From positions 1 through 64,000 of the forward strand of contig JAAYTD010000029.1 in NCBI GenBank assembly GCA_012518115.1: a DNA stretch of 64,000 bases. The letters run 5' to 3'. Position numbers and translations under genes: made by a program. This DNA is from Ignavibacteria bacterium (lineage in GTDB: Bacteria; Bacteroidota; Ignavibacteria; Kapaibacteriales; UBA2268). Positions 46,911 through 55,172 of this stretch are shown here, in pieces (position 1 is the first letter of the stretch; the number at the start of each line of letters is the position of its first letter). The notes under the pieces are model-generated. The model saw nothing but the letters and a program-made list of their open reading frames with translations, was not told where the DNA came from and made no database searches.

Positions 46911-49226
46911 TTATCTTCTCGGAGGTTGCCTTTTTGGTGTTTGTTGTTGCTGTCTACCTGGTGGTATTCTTAACCCTGTTGACGGCGTATAATCAACACT
47001 AAACATAATTTCCGTATCCATTTTCGAAGTTTTTGAATTAGTTGGGTGCTTAGCAGTAACAGATATCGGAATTGTTACCATACCTTGCGCTGATTTTACA
47101 TTCACGCCTGAATTTTTGGTTATTTCCATTTCTATCATATAGCCCGTTTCAGCATCACCACCTACTATTTCAGGTTGACTTGTAACAGAATATCCATTTA
47201 TATCTATATTTGCATCTCTTAAAGAAGGCTCGGATAATGTAGATTTTGCGTTTTTATCATCTAAACCTGTACTTGGTCCAAGAATAGAAACTCCTGAAAT
47301 TTCGATTTTAATTTTATTACCTGATTGCGTATATTTTGGCGCCAAATCAAAAGCTAGTATAGCTGGATCTTCTAATTTAATATCAGCTTCCGAAGAATAA
47401 AGCGGTATTTCTTGATAAGTATAAGGTTGTACCCATACAAGATTTACTTTTATTTTATTATTTTTAGCCAAACATTCTATATTGTCATCTCTAGTAATTT
47501 GATAGCCATTTATAGATTTAGGAGTTTCACCATCAAATGAAACATAAGTTTTAAATTGACTAGCAGAAATATCATTTTGAGAGTTTGGCAACATCTCAAC
47601 CGCAACTTTACTACCGTAATTAGCTCTTCTTGCTAATCTATCTGTAGTTCTCCTTTCATCAACAATTCCTGCTTCATAAACATATAAAGTGTCGTAAACA
47701 ACTTCTGACTTACCTGATATCTCATGCGTATACTCCATTATATACTTTCCTGCAGGCAATTCCTGATTTACCGTTCCTATTAAAGTATACTTTTTATCTC
47801 GTTCAGGATTTAGTTGATGAGGTGGTAGAGCAAATGTGACAGATGCACTATTTCCTAAAATTCTACCAGTAATTCTATTATTTCCTTTATAAGGTCCGGC
47901 TTCTATTTCGAAAGTATGTTTAGCATTTGTAAAACATCTATCGTCAGTAAGTGTAGAAATATAAGGTCTTGCAGTACTAGGTTTTGCAGTTTGAACACGT
48001 ATATTTATATCAAAATTACCTCTGTTTTGATCAAAATTCACCGATTGACCAGGACTTACTAATTTTGCTATATAGCTATAAAGTCTTAATTTTCCTATCA
48101 AATCAGCTGCATCAGGTTCGTTTTGAACTAATTTCATTGCTTCTTCAATACTAGCGTCAAATTTACGCGATGCCTCTAAAGTGTTTACTTTTGATTGAGC
48201 AACAAGTGCATCTATATCTTCAAGAGCATCTAATTGTGTATGTCGTCTTTTTAGTTCTCTGGCAACTTTTTTAAGATCGCGAACTGATAATTGTACTGTT
48301 CCTATATTAACCATAGCATCGTCAGATACTTCAGAAGCTTTACCTTCTAAAGATGCAACACCTAATATTCTATTTGTTTGAGAAGCAAAACGTAATTTAT
48401 AAATACCTGCCTTACTTCTATCGCTAGGTTCAAAATTCACAATAAATGCACGTTTTTGAGCTCCAGTTGTAAACTGTTTAGCAGCTTCCCTAGTTCTAAA
48501 ATCAGAATAGTAGAACGCTGAATCTTCACTCATTCCACGAGGAACAGAACCATTTCCTACTCTTCTAACAGGCTTATAAATAGGTTCAAAATCAAGAGTA
48601 CTTTGCAGAGAAGCTACATCAAGTTTATTATAAGCAGCATCCTTATCAAATTGAAGTTTATAAGCACCGACAAACTGCCAAGGCTCACCATTAGGACCAG
48701 GGAAACTCTGACCACTTTCAAAAGTCATAAAATCTATATCATTATTCCTTATGTATTCATCTGTCTGGAAAGTTGGCATAGAATCCGTAGTTTGAGAAGG
48801 AATATAAAATATTTGATATTCTAAATCTTCTACATTTGCAAGAGAAAGTAGTGTCGCAATTCTTTCGTCATATTCTTTTGAAGTCTCTCCCTCTCTTTTC
48901 TTTACATCTAAAGTTACATCTGTCACGCCAACTTCTATCAAGTATTCACGCGATGTCTTTAGTTCCGATCCAAAAATTTCTTTAATTGTTGCCATATCTG
49001 CTTCTGCAGGCAACGTAATTTCATCTTGTGGCTTTGTGTTTATACTTTCCGAGCCTGAACCGGAATACAATTGCGAAAGAATACTTTCAACGATTTTCAT
49101 CGTTTCATTATTCTGTTTCTGCAAATGCTCCTCTGCTTCATCTCGTTCAACGATAATGATCAGCAGCTCAAGCAATACAGCGAGATACAACACGAAATAG
49201 ACTTTAGCTACTCCACCTTTAGACAT
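46911..49226 (-). CDS. Inner-membrane anchored periplasmic protein, GldM/PorM-like candidate
   Basis: The 771-residue protein has one N-terminal transmembrane helix (VYFVLYLAVLLELLIIIV) carrying a buried glutamate and preceded by a short cytosolic tail. A helical region and several beta-sandwich-like segments follow, ending in a Pro/Gln/Arg-rich tail (RIPPGRQQQQTPKRQPPRR). This layout resembles GldM/PorM, the periplasm-spanning rod of the T9SS motor. The canonical GldM N-terminal sequence is not conserved and no GldL partner is adjacent in the window. A GGAGG ribosome site precedes the ATG. It heads the reverse-strand run that continues with two outer-membrane-type proteins and a VWA-OmpA protein. 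Confidence 0.45.
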   Translation of the reverse strand: MSKGGVAKVYFVLYLAVLLELLIIIVERDEAEEHLQKQNNETMKIVESILSQLYSGSGSESINTKPQDEITLPAEADMATIKEIFGSELKTSREYLIEVGVTDVTLDVKKREGETSKEYDERIATLLSLANVEDLEYQIFYIPSQTTDSMPTFQTDEYIRNNDIDFMTFESGQSFPGPNGEPWQFVGAYKLQFDKDAAYNKLDVASLQSTLDFEPIYKPVRRVGNGSVPRGMSEDSAFYYSDFRTREAAKQFTTGAQKRAFIVNFEPSDRSKAGIYKLRFASQTNRILGVASLEGKASEVSDDAMVNIGTVQLSVRDLKKVARELKRRHTQLDALEDIDALVAQSKVNTLEASRKFDASIEEAMKLVQNEPDAADLIGKLRLYSYIAKLVSPGQSVNFDQNRGNFDINIRVQTAKPSTARPYISTLTDDRCFTNAKHTFEIEAGPYKGNNRITGRILGNSASVTFALPPHQLNPERDKKYTLIGTVNQELPAGKYIMEYTHEISGKSEVVYDTLYVYEAGIVDERRTTDRLARRANYGSKVAVEMLPNSQNDISASQFKTYVSFDGETPKSINGYQITRDDNIECLAKNNKIKVNLVWVQPYTYQEIPLYSSEADIKLEDPAILAFDLAPKYTQSGNKIKIEISGVSILGPSTGLDDKNAKSTLSEPSLRDANIDINGYSVTSQPEIVGGDAETGYMIEMEITKNSGVNVKSAQGMVTIPISVTAKHPTNSKTSKMDTEIMFSVDYTPSTGLRIPPGRQQQQTPKRQPPRR

Positions 49227-49747
49227 ATAGTTAAACCCTCCAACGACATTAAGTCGATAAAAATATTAAAATTTGTTTCTAAATCAATAATAAAATATAG
49301 TGAATTCAAAGTTGTTTATACTTAAAATATACTAAAAGTATAAACAATATTATGCACAAAAAACAATTTTTCTCTTTTTCATATTTTACGAAAAAGATAA
49401 ATATATTAGTTTTTTTTTAATTTACAAAGAAAAAAAAATTAAAAACCTCAAAGTATTTAAAAAAAACGACAAATATGAAACTTCATAGTGTTTTTGTAGT
49501 ATTTTTTTAATGCAAAATGTAATATTTTAAACAATAATTTAGTAAATTATATTTTGTCAATATAGAATTTTACTTGGCTAAAACACAGAGTATTGCAAAA
49601 TATTACGATAAAAAAACATCTTTTTCTTTTTCATTCATTTTCTTTTCTTTTAATTGATTAATATAACTATCTTTTGCTAATAAATTTATATATTTGCTAA
49701 AATTTTTTGTTTTTTTTCAATATTTAACTTTTTATCTTTGTTTAATT
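49227..49747. other. Long AT-rich divergent intergenic region
   Basis: About 520 bp of A/T tracts separates the divergent GldM-like and PAS genes. I see a promoter at the right end, but no coding, RNA or repeat signature elsewhere. The A/T tracts may be bent DNA. Confidence 0.4.
49706..49740 (+). promoter_or_regulatory. Candidate promoter of the PAS-murF-rlmN operon
   Basis: TATCTTTG at 49733-49740 is a full match to TAnnTTTG; TTTG at 49706-49709 is a possible -33 box with a 23-nt spacer. The ATG follows only 7 nt after the box, so the transcript would be leaderless or nearly so. Confidence 0.5.
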
Positions 49748-50074
49748 ATGCTCGAAACCTACTTGAAATCCATTGATGTTGCTATCACAATTTGCGATAT
49801 TAACCTTAATATTGTATATATGAACGAAAAATCTAAAGCAACTTTTCCTAATGCAAATATAGGCGATTCATTAATAGATTGCCATAAAGAAAGTTCAATT
49901 TTGTTAATGAAAAAATTAATAACTGAAGCTAAATCAAACTCTTACTCTATAGAAAAGAATGGAGTAAAAAAAATTATTCATCAAACACCTTGGATAGAAA
50001 ACGACAAAATATCTGGCTTGATTGAATTTTCTATCGTCGTTCCTTTAGAAATGTCACATTTTAAAAGAGATTAA
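49748..50074 (+). CDS. Small PAS-domain protein
   Basis: The 108-residue protein from ATG 49748 (the upstream TTG frame in the ORF track is rejected) is essentially one PAS domain: ETYLKSIDVAITICDINLNIVYMNEKSKATF, then IGDSLIDCHKESS, then KKIIHQTPWIENDKISGLIEFSI. No output domain is attached. It sits 2 nt before murF, so it is translationally linked to cell-wall synthesis. A sensory or protein-binding role is inferred; ligand unknown. Confidence 0.75.
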   Translation: MLETYLKSIDVAITICDINLNIVYMNEKSKATFPNANIGDSLIDCHKESSILLMKKLITEAKSNSYSIEKNGVKKIIHQTPWIENDKISGLIEFSIVVPLEMSHFKRD

Positions 50075-50076
50075 TT

Positions 50077-51471
50077 ATGAAAAATACAGCAACTTTTACT
50101 TTGTTAGAACTTAAATCCGCTCTCACTGCAATTGATTTTATAAATTTTGGAAATGAACTCAATGTTTCAGGCGTTTCAACAGATTCTCGCACTTTAGAAA
50201 AAAACAATATTTTTATTGCACTAAAAGGCGAAGTATTTGACGGACATGATAGTCTTACAGACGCATTCAAAAAGGAAGCTAGTGCAGCTATTATTTCAGA
50301 AAATTGGTTCAAAAATCATAAAAATAATATAGATTTTCCAGCGATAGTTGTAAAAGATACTTTAAAAGCACTTGCCGAACTCGCTTTTTTTCATAGAATT
50401 AGATTTAATTTCCCTGTAATAGCTGTAGCAGGTTCAAATGGAAAAACTTCAACAAAAGAGCTCATAGCATCAGTATTATCTCAGCGCTATAAAGTTTTGA
50501 AAACTTATAAAAATTTAAATAATCAAATAGGTGTTCCACTAACAATGTTACAATTTGATAGTACACATCAAGCTGCTGTAGTAGAAATTGGAACAAATTC
50601 ACCGGGTGAAATTTCATTACTCTCGGAGCTCCTAAAACCTGATTTAGGTGTTATAACTAATATCGGAAAAGAACACTTAGAACAACTGATCGACCTCGAA
50701 CAAGTTGAAATAGAAGAAACATTTCTATTCGGAAATTTAATGAAAACAGGTGGCGTTTGTTTTATTAATTGTGATGACCAAAGACTAGCTAAGTATAAAA
50801 ATATATTAAAGAACTCTATAACTTATGGAACAGATAAAAGTCAAAAAAATGATTTTAATGTAGAAATAGAGCTAAAAAACGATTTAAAACCAAGTCTATA
50901 TTTTAACATAAATGATGAAAATTTTGTTGCTAACTTAAATGCTGTCGGATATGCTATTGCCCTAAATGCTACTGCTGCAATACCAATAGGAGCTTATCTC
51001 GGACTTACAGGCTCAGAAATTAAAGCTGGTTTAGAAGCTTATAGAGAAAATTCAACGGAACAATCATACGCTAGAATGGCTTTGCAAAATATAGGAAAAT
51101 TCCTTTTCTTAAATGACTGCTATAACGCAAATCCTGATTCTATGCTAATGTCTATAAAAACACTCTTGGCGTATAAACAAGCTAAAAAACATATTGCTAT
51201 TTTAGGTGATATGTTTGAACTAGGCGAAGCAACGGAAGAAGAACATAGTAATGTTTTAGAAAATGCCTCTAATTCACTTTATAAAGTATTAGTTACAGGA
51301 AAAAACATGGAACAAGCTGCACAAAAAAATAAGCGAAATAATATCATCTACTTTGAAACATTAGAAGAGATTGCAAATTATATGAAAAAATTAGATGATA
51401 TTGAAAACACTGTGTTTTTACTTAAAGGCTCCAGAGGAATGAAAATGGAGAACATTTTTTTACATCTATAA
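50077..51471 (+). CDS. murF: UDP-N-acetylmuramoyl-tripeptide--D-alanyl-D-alanine ligase
   Basis: Adds D-Ala-D-Ala to the UDP-MurNAc tripeptide in the cytoplasm. The 464-residue protein has the Mur ATP loop GSNGKTSTKE (119-128), KNLNNQIGVPLTML, the VVEIGTNSPGEI motif typical of MurF, and the C-terminal NDCYNANPDSM and KGSRGMKME signatures. It lies outside a dcw cluster, between a PAS gene and rlmN, on one short operon. Confidence 0.96.
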   Translation: MKNTATFTLLELKSALTAIDFINFGNELNVSGVSTDSRTLEKNNIFIALKGEVFDGHDSLTDAFKKEASAAIISENWFKNHKNNIDFPAIVVKDTLKALAELAFFHRIRFNFPVIAVAGSNGKTSTKELIASVLSQRYKVLKTYKNLNNQIGVPLTMLQFDSTHQAAVVEIGTNSPGEISLLSELLKPDLGVITNIGKEHLEQLIDLEQVEIEETFLFGNLMKTGGVCFINCDDQRLAKYKNILKNSITYGTDKSQKNDFNVEIELKNDLKPSLYFNINDENFVANLNAVGYAIALNATAAIPIGAYLGLTGSEIKAGLEAYRENSTEQSYARMALQNIGKFLFLNDCYNANPDSMLMSIKTLLAYKQAKKHIAILGDMFELGEATEEEHSNVLENASNSLYKVLVTGKNMEQAAQKNKRNNIIYFETLEEIANYMKKLDDIENTVFLLKGSRGMKMENIFLHL

Positions 51472-51480
51472 ATCTTATGT

Positions 51481-52530
51481 ATGAAGTTCATTAAAAATCT
51501 ATCACTTAACGAATTAAATCAATACTTTGAACTATTAGAAGAAAAAAAATTTCGTACTAAGCAGCTATTAGAAGCGATCTATAAAAATAGAGTTAATAGC
51601 TTTGATGAAATATCTAATTTCCCTAAAGAACTACGACAAAAACTCAGCAATGATTTTTCGTTATCTTCTTTAGAATTTGTAGATTATGTGCTATCTCAAG
51701 ACAATTCTAAAAAAATTCTATACAAAGTAAAAAATTCTAATGATGATTTTGTTGAAACTATATTTTTGCCAAACTCCAAAAATTTATACACCGCTCCAAT
51801 AAATACTTTATGTATTTCAACTATGTTAGGTTGCCCTATCAATTGTGCGTTTTGTGCTACTGCAAAACTAGGATTTAATAGAAATTTAACAATAAGTGAA
51901 ATTCTTGACCAAATTTTACTTACTGAACAGATTTTTAATCAAAAAATAAACAATGTTGTTCTTATGGGAATGGGCGAACCTCTTCTAAATTATAACAATG
52001 TTTTGGAAGCTCTTAAAATATTAACCACATACAATATTATAAATCGTAAAAATATAACTTTATCTACCGTCGGTATTCCGCAGAAAATCATACAGTTAGC
52101 TGATTCAGATATAAAAATTAAACTAGCGCTATCTTTACATTCACCTTTCGATGAAGTAAGAAAACAACTAATTCCTAACGCTTATAAACTAAATGAAATT
52201 TTTAAAGCTTTGGATTACTATTATAAAAAAACTAAGCTAGCTATTACCTTTGAATATATATTATTTAAAACAATAAATAATCGTGAAGAAGACATACAAA
52301 AATTAGTCAAATTATCGCGACGTTTTCCGTCAAAAATTAATATTATTCCTTTCAACGATATTTCTTTTACAGGTACTTCTCAAAACTTTTCAGGAGCTAG
52401 TAACGACGAAATTAACTTGTTTGCAGAAAAGTTAAACAAAGAAAAAGTACTAGCTATTGTCCGAAATTCGCAAGGGCAAGACATTGCTGCCGCTTGCGGG
52501 CAACTTGCATATAATCTTCAAAAAAAATAA
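51481..52530 (+). CDS. rlmN: 23S rRNA (adenine2503-C2)-methyltransferase RlmN
   Basis: Radical SAM methylase that modifies A2503 of 23S rRNA (and A37 of some tRNAs). The 349-residue protein has the cluster motif CPINCAFC (Cys118/122/125), GMGEPLLNYNN, and the C-terminal catalytic cysteine in AAACGQLAY. It starts 9 nt after murF. An intrinsic terminator begins right at its end. Confidence 0.96.
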   Translation: MKFIKNLSLNELNQYFELLEEKKFRTKQLLEAIYKNRVNSFDEISNFPKELRQKLSNDFSLSSLEFVDYVLSQDNSKKILYKVKNSNDDFVETIFLPNSKNLYTAPINTLCISTMLGCPINCAFCATAKLGFNRNLTISEILDQILLTEQIFNQKINNVVLMGMGEPLLNYNNVLEALKILTTYNIINRKNITLSTVGIPQKIIQLADSDIKIKLALSLHSPFDEVRKQLIPNAYKLNEIFKALDYYYKKTKLAITFEYILFKTINNREEDIQKLVKLSRRFPSKINIIPFNDISFTGTSQNFSGASNDEINLFAEKLNKEKVLAIVRNSQGQDIAAACGQLAYNLQKK

Positions 52531-52570
52531 AAAAACATTGCACAATTTTTACCTTGTACAATGTTTTTAT
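52530..52570 (+). terminator. Intrinsic terminator after rlmN
   Basis: Stem AAACATTGcACA / TGTaCAATGTTT (one mismatch), 10-nt loop, T-tail. It is immediately followed by GTCTGAACTATGATT (52571-52585), a fragment of the interspersed repeat family. Confidence 0.75.
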
Positions 52571-52586
52571 GTCTGAACTATGATTA

Positions 52587-52784
52587 ATCCCTAACTCCGT
52601 CTCTTTAGGTAGTCTATGTTTAATTTTTCCAATAGATCTCTTATTTTTTAGTTGTTTCAGTAGTATGCCACTGGTCACTGATTTTAATTTTGAATATGCT
52701 TTTAGAAATTTCTATAATGTCTTTTGGAGAATAATTGCTCAATAATTTTGCCTCTTTAATTTTTACGTATAGTTTATAAATATA
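52587..52784 (-). pseudogene. Frameshifted protein remnant, possibly a transposase C-terminus
   Basis: Reverse-strand reading gives LLSNYSPKDIIEISKSIF, KIKISDQWHTTETTKK, then a stop. Shifting by one base at a six-T run (52644-52649) restores KIRDLLEKLNIDYLKRRS before a stop. Both halves look like real protein, and the style recalls the end of an IS1634/IS4-type transposase, which is my inference and unverified. The first half is in frame with the methyltransferase immediately upstream, after that gene's stop codon, so a former C-terminal extension is the alternative. Confidence 0.4.
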
Positions 52785-53762
52785 TTAGAACAAAGTTTGT
52801 ACCTTGTTTCTATCTTCTAACCGCTTTTTTGCAATCGTAAAATAATCAACATCAAGTTCATAACCGATAAATTTTCTTTTTAGCTCTATACAAGCCAATC
52901 CTGTTGATCCGCTTCCCATAAAAGGGTCTAGAACAATTTGTTCATCAAATGTTGTTAGCTTTACTAAATGTTGCATCAATTCAACTGGTTTTACTGTTGG
53001 ATGGAAATTGAAGTATTCTTTACTTTGTCTAACTTTTGGTACTACAAAAAATTTATCATATCCATCTTCAAATTTATCAGTTCTTAATATATTTGCCGGC
53101 ACCCTACCTTTTTCGTGTGGATTATGTCCCACTTTACCTTCATTGTCATCATAAGGAAGTCTTGTTTCTTCAAAATTTAACGCACCTGTACCATATTTAA
53201 TTATATTTTGAGCTACATTTAAACCTTTTTCTAAAGGTTTTTGTATTAAAATTATCGGTTCGTATGCTGGTTTTAATCCCAATCCTGCTCCATCATATTT
53301 TTTCCCTAACTCTGAACTTGGAGATAATTTATGTTTTTTTTCTACCTTGTAATTATCGGCACCATTTTTTTTATATCCTTGAACGTATTTATATTCTCCA
53401 ACTTTTTCACTTTCAATATTGAGCTCTGAATCTATTAACAACCCAACATTTCTACTTTTGGGCATTCCATTCAGATAAGCCCAAAATAATACATCTTTAA
53501 TCAAAAAACCACTGTCTTCTAAGTCAACCATTAATCTATGCATTAATCTAACGGAACTAAAGATCAACCCAAAACCGCCCGGTTTAATTTTTTTTAAACT
53601 ATTTTCCCATATTTCCTTATCTGGCAAATCCTTATCCCAATAATTATTTTGATATGAAATACCATAAGGCGGATCAGTTATTATTGAATCAATATAGTTA
53701 TCTTCTATATCTTCTAATGAATATGAACTTTTATTATAAATTTGAAACATGTTAAACATCAT
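52785..53762 (-). CDS. Type II DNA methyltransferase (N4/N6 class)
   Basis: The 325-residue protein shows DPPYG near residue 32 followed much later by the SAM-binding motif DPFMGSGSTG near 288, and IGYELDVDYFTIAKKRL. This is the beta-type permuted order of amino-methyltransferases. It probably protects the site cut by the adjacent endonuclease, whose stop codon it overlaps by 11 nt. Whether it makes N6-methyladenine or N4-methylcytosine cannot be decided; DPPY occurs in both, though it is more usual for adenine. Confidence 0.88.
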   Translation of the reverse strand: MMFNMFQIYNKSSYSLEDIEDNYIDSIITDPPYGISYQNNYWDKDLPDKEIWENSLKKIKPGGFGLIFSSVRLMHRLMVDLEDSGFLIKDVLFWAYLNGMPKSRNVGLLIDSELNIESEKVGEYKYVQGYKKNGADNYKVEKKHKLSPSSELGKKYDGAGLGLKPAYEPIILIQKPLEKGLNVAQNIIKYGTGALNFEETRLPYDDNEGKVGHNPHEKGRVPANILRTDKFEDGYDKFFVVPKVRQSKEYFNFHPTVKPVELMQHLVKLTTFDEQIVLDPFMGSGSTGLACIELKRKFIGYELDVDYFTIAKKRLEDRNKVQTLF

Positions 53763-54372
53763 TAATAGTTAAAAGATCATCTATTGTTAAATATGTTGGT
53801 ATATTTCTTTTATAGTTTACTAATAATTTATATACGAAATCCTTTTTTTTGTCTGGTGGAACAATAACTTTAAAATTGTATTCCTGAATCATTTTTTCTA
53901 TTCCTACACTTTGCGTCGAACGAGTACTTGTATTTGCAACTGCTTTAACTCTTTTTAATAAGTATTGTCCTAATTTTTTATGCTGTCCATAAACAATAAA
54001 TTGTAAATCAGCTGCTCCCTTCCAAATTCCAACAGCCGTAAATAGTCTTTTATCACTAAAAGCCATAGCTTTTTCTTCATTAGTATCGTTCCATGTTCCG
54101 CCTAATCTTTTAGAAAAAATACTACACTGTTTAACTTCAAGAAATTTTCCAGTTTTTGAGTTTTTACAGTCAAATCCATGCTTGTTAATATTTAACAAAT
54201 CGTATCCTAAATAATTACCAACAATAGCATCTCTTATTTCATTAATTGTTGTGTCAGTATCATAAGATTGAAACTCATCTTGAAATTTCGTTAATTCTTC
54301 TAATGCAATAATTCCTTTAGTTTTAAAAGAATTTGGTATCGGTTTGTACTCACCTTTTTGAAAAATATCCAT
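53752..54372 (-). CDS. Putative type II restriction endonuclease
   Basis: The protein has 206 residues from ATG 54372; the TTG two codons upstream is less likely. A PD-(D/E)XK-type nuclease pattern is visible: HGFD, then eight to ten residues, then FLEVKQ (Asp70 and Glu81/Lys83 in the ORF-track numbering). The rest is not recognised. The tight 11-nt overlap with a methyltransferase gene supports a restriction partner. Recognition site unknown. Confidence 0.7.
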   Translation of the reverse strand: MDIFQKGEYKPIPNSFKTKGIIALEELTKFQDEFQSYDTDTTINEIRDAIVGNYLGYDLLNINKHGFDCKNSKTGKFLEVKQCSIFSKRLGGTWNDTNEEKAMAFSDKRLFTAVGIWKGAADLQFIVYGQHKKLGQYLLKRVKAVANTSTRSTQSVGIEKMIQEYNFKVIVPPDKKKDFVYKLLVNYKRNIPTYLTIDDLLTINDV

Positions 54373-54414
54373 ATTCAAATAGTTAAAATAATTTAATTAA
54401 TTGCAACATTTTTT

Positions 54415-54530
54415 TATCCCGTTAGGGATAAAATGTTGGTAAAAAGTTCATCTTTCTTTATGTTTCGTCCCGTATGGGACGAGATTAGTAGATTATATTT
54501 CTTTTACCGATATGTTGTACCTACGGTACA
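54415..54530. repeat. Triple short-hairpin repeat (CCCGTAGGGAC-type)
   Basis: Three small palindromes spaced about 50 nt apart: TATCCCgttaGGGATA (54415-54430), TCGTCCCgtatGGGACGA (54465-54482) and TGTACCtacGGTACA (54516-54530). They are linked by ATGTTGGTAAAAAG-like and TTTTACCGATATGTTG segments. This layout resembles intergenic repeats widespread in Bacteroidota genomes. It fills the gap between the restriction pair and lspA. Confidence 0.75.
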
Positions 54531-54563
54531 TCTTTATGTTTTTATATTTCACTAAAACTTATC

Positions 54564-55166
54564 TTAATTTTCTAATACTTTGTTTTTGTCTTTTTTAGGA
54601 AAAACTTCATTCCATTCCGGTAATTTATTATGTAAAATAACAAGTAGAATAACGCCACAAGTTACGCAACTGTCGGCTACATTAAAGACAGGAAAATGTG
54701 AATAATATTTTCCGAATAAATTAATATCGGGAATATCTACTAATATAAAATCAACAACTCGTCCATAAAATAAAGGCGCTTCTCCGAACAAAACTCCATA
54801 AAAATTTCTATCTATAGCATTACCAAACGCTCCTGCTAAAATTAAAGCTATAGCAAGTTTAATAAGATTGTTTTTACTAACTTTACATAAAGAATGCAAA
54901 TAGTAAGCTAGAGCTCCTGAAGCTATGAGCGAAAAAAGACTCAAAAAAATTTTGCCCCAACCAAAAGATATACCAAACGCCATACCTTCGTTTTCAATAT
55001 AAGTTAATTGTAAAACATCACCGATAATTGGGATAACTTCACCGTAATACAAACCCGTATGTTCTATGCCACAAAAAGAAAATCCTTTTACAGCAAGTTT
55101 TGTACATTGATCTAATATAACTAACAAAAGTGCTATTATAAAAAATACTTTTGAATTGTTTTTCAT
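54564..55166 (-). CDS. lspA: Lipoprotein signal peptidase (signal peptidase II)
   Basis: Inner-membrane aspartyl protease that removes lipoprotein signal peptides. The 200-residue protein has four hydrophobic helices and the catalytic aspartates Asp119 (GNAIDR) and Asp165 (FNVADS). The NEGMAFGISFG motif of the family is also present. Length is slightly above average owing to a longer C-terminus. It starts 6 nt after ettA and is likely co-transcribed. Confidence 0.95.
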   Translation of the reverse strand: MKNNSKVFFIIALLLVILDQCTKLAVKGFSFCGIEHTGLYYGEVIPIIGDVLQLTYIENEGMAFGISFGWGKIFLSLFSLIASGALAYYLHSLCKVSKNNLIKLAIALILAGAFGNAIDRNFYGVLFGEAPLFYGRVVDFILVDIPDINLFGKYYSHFPVFNVADSCVTCGVILLVILHNKLPEWNEVFPKKDKNKVLEN

Positions 55167-55172
55167 TACTTT

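Noticed and set aside
52454-52678. 74-aa reverse ORF downstream of rlmN
   Set aside because: It is a third frame spanning the rlmN terminator and the remnant; its residues do not join to the better-supported remnant frames.
54415-54530. CRISPR-like spacing of the three hairpins
   Set aside because: The palindromes differ from one another, so they are not repeats of one unit; no cas genes nearby.
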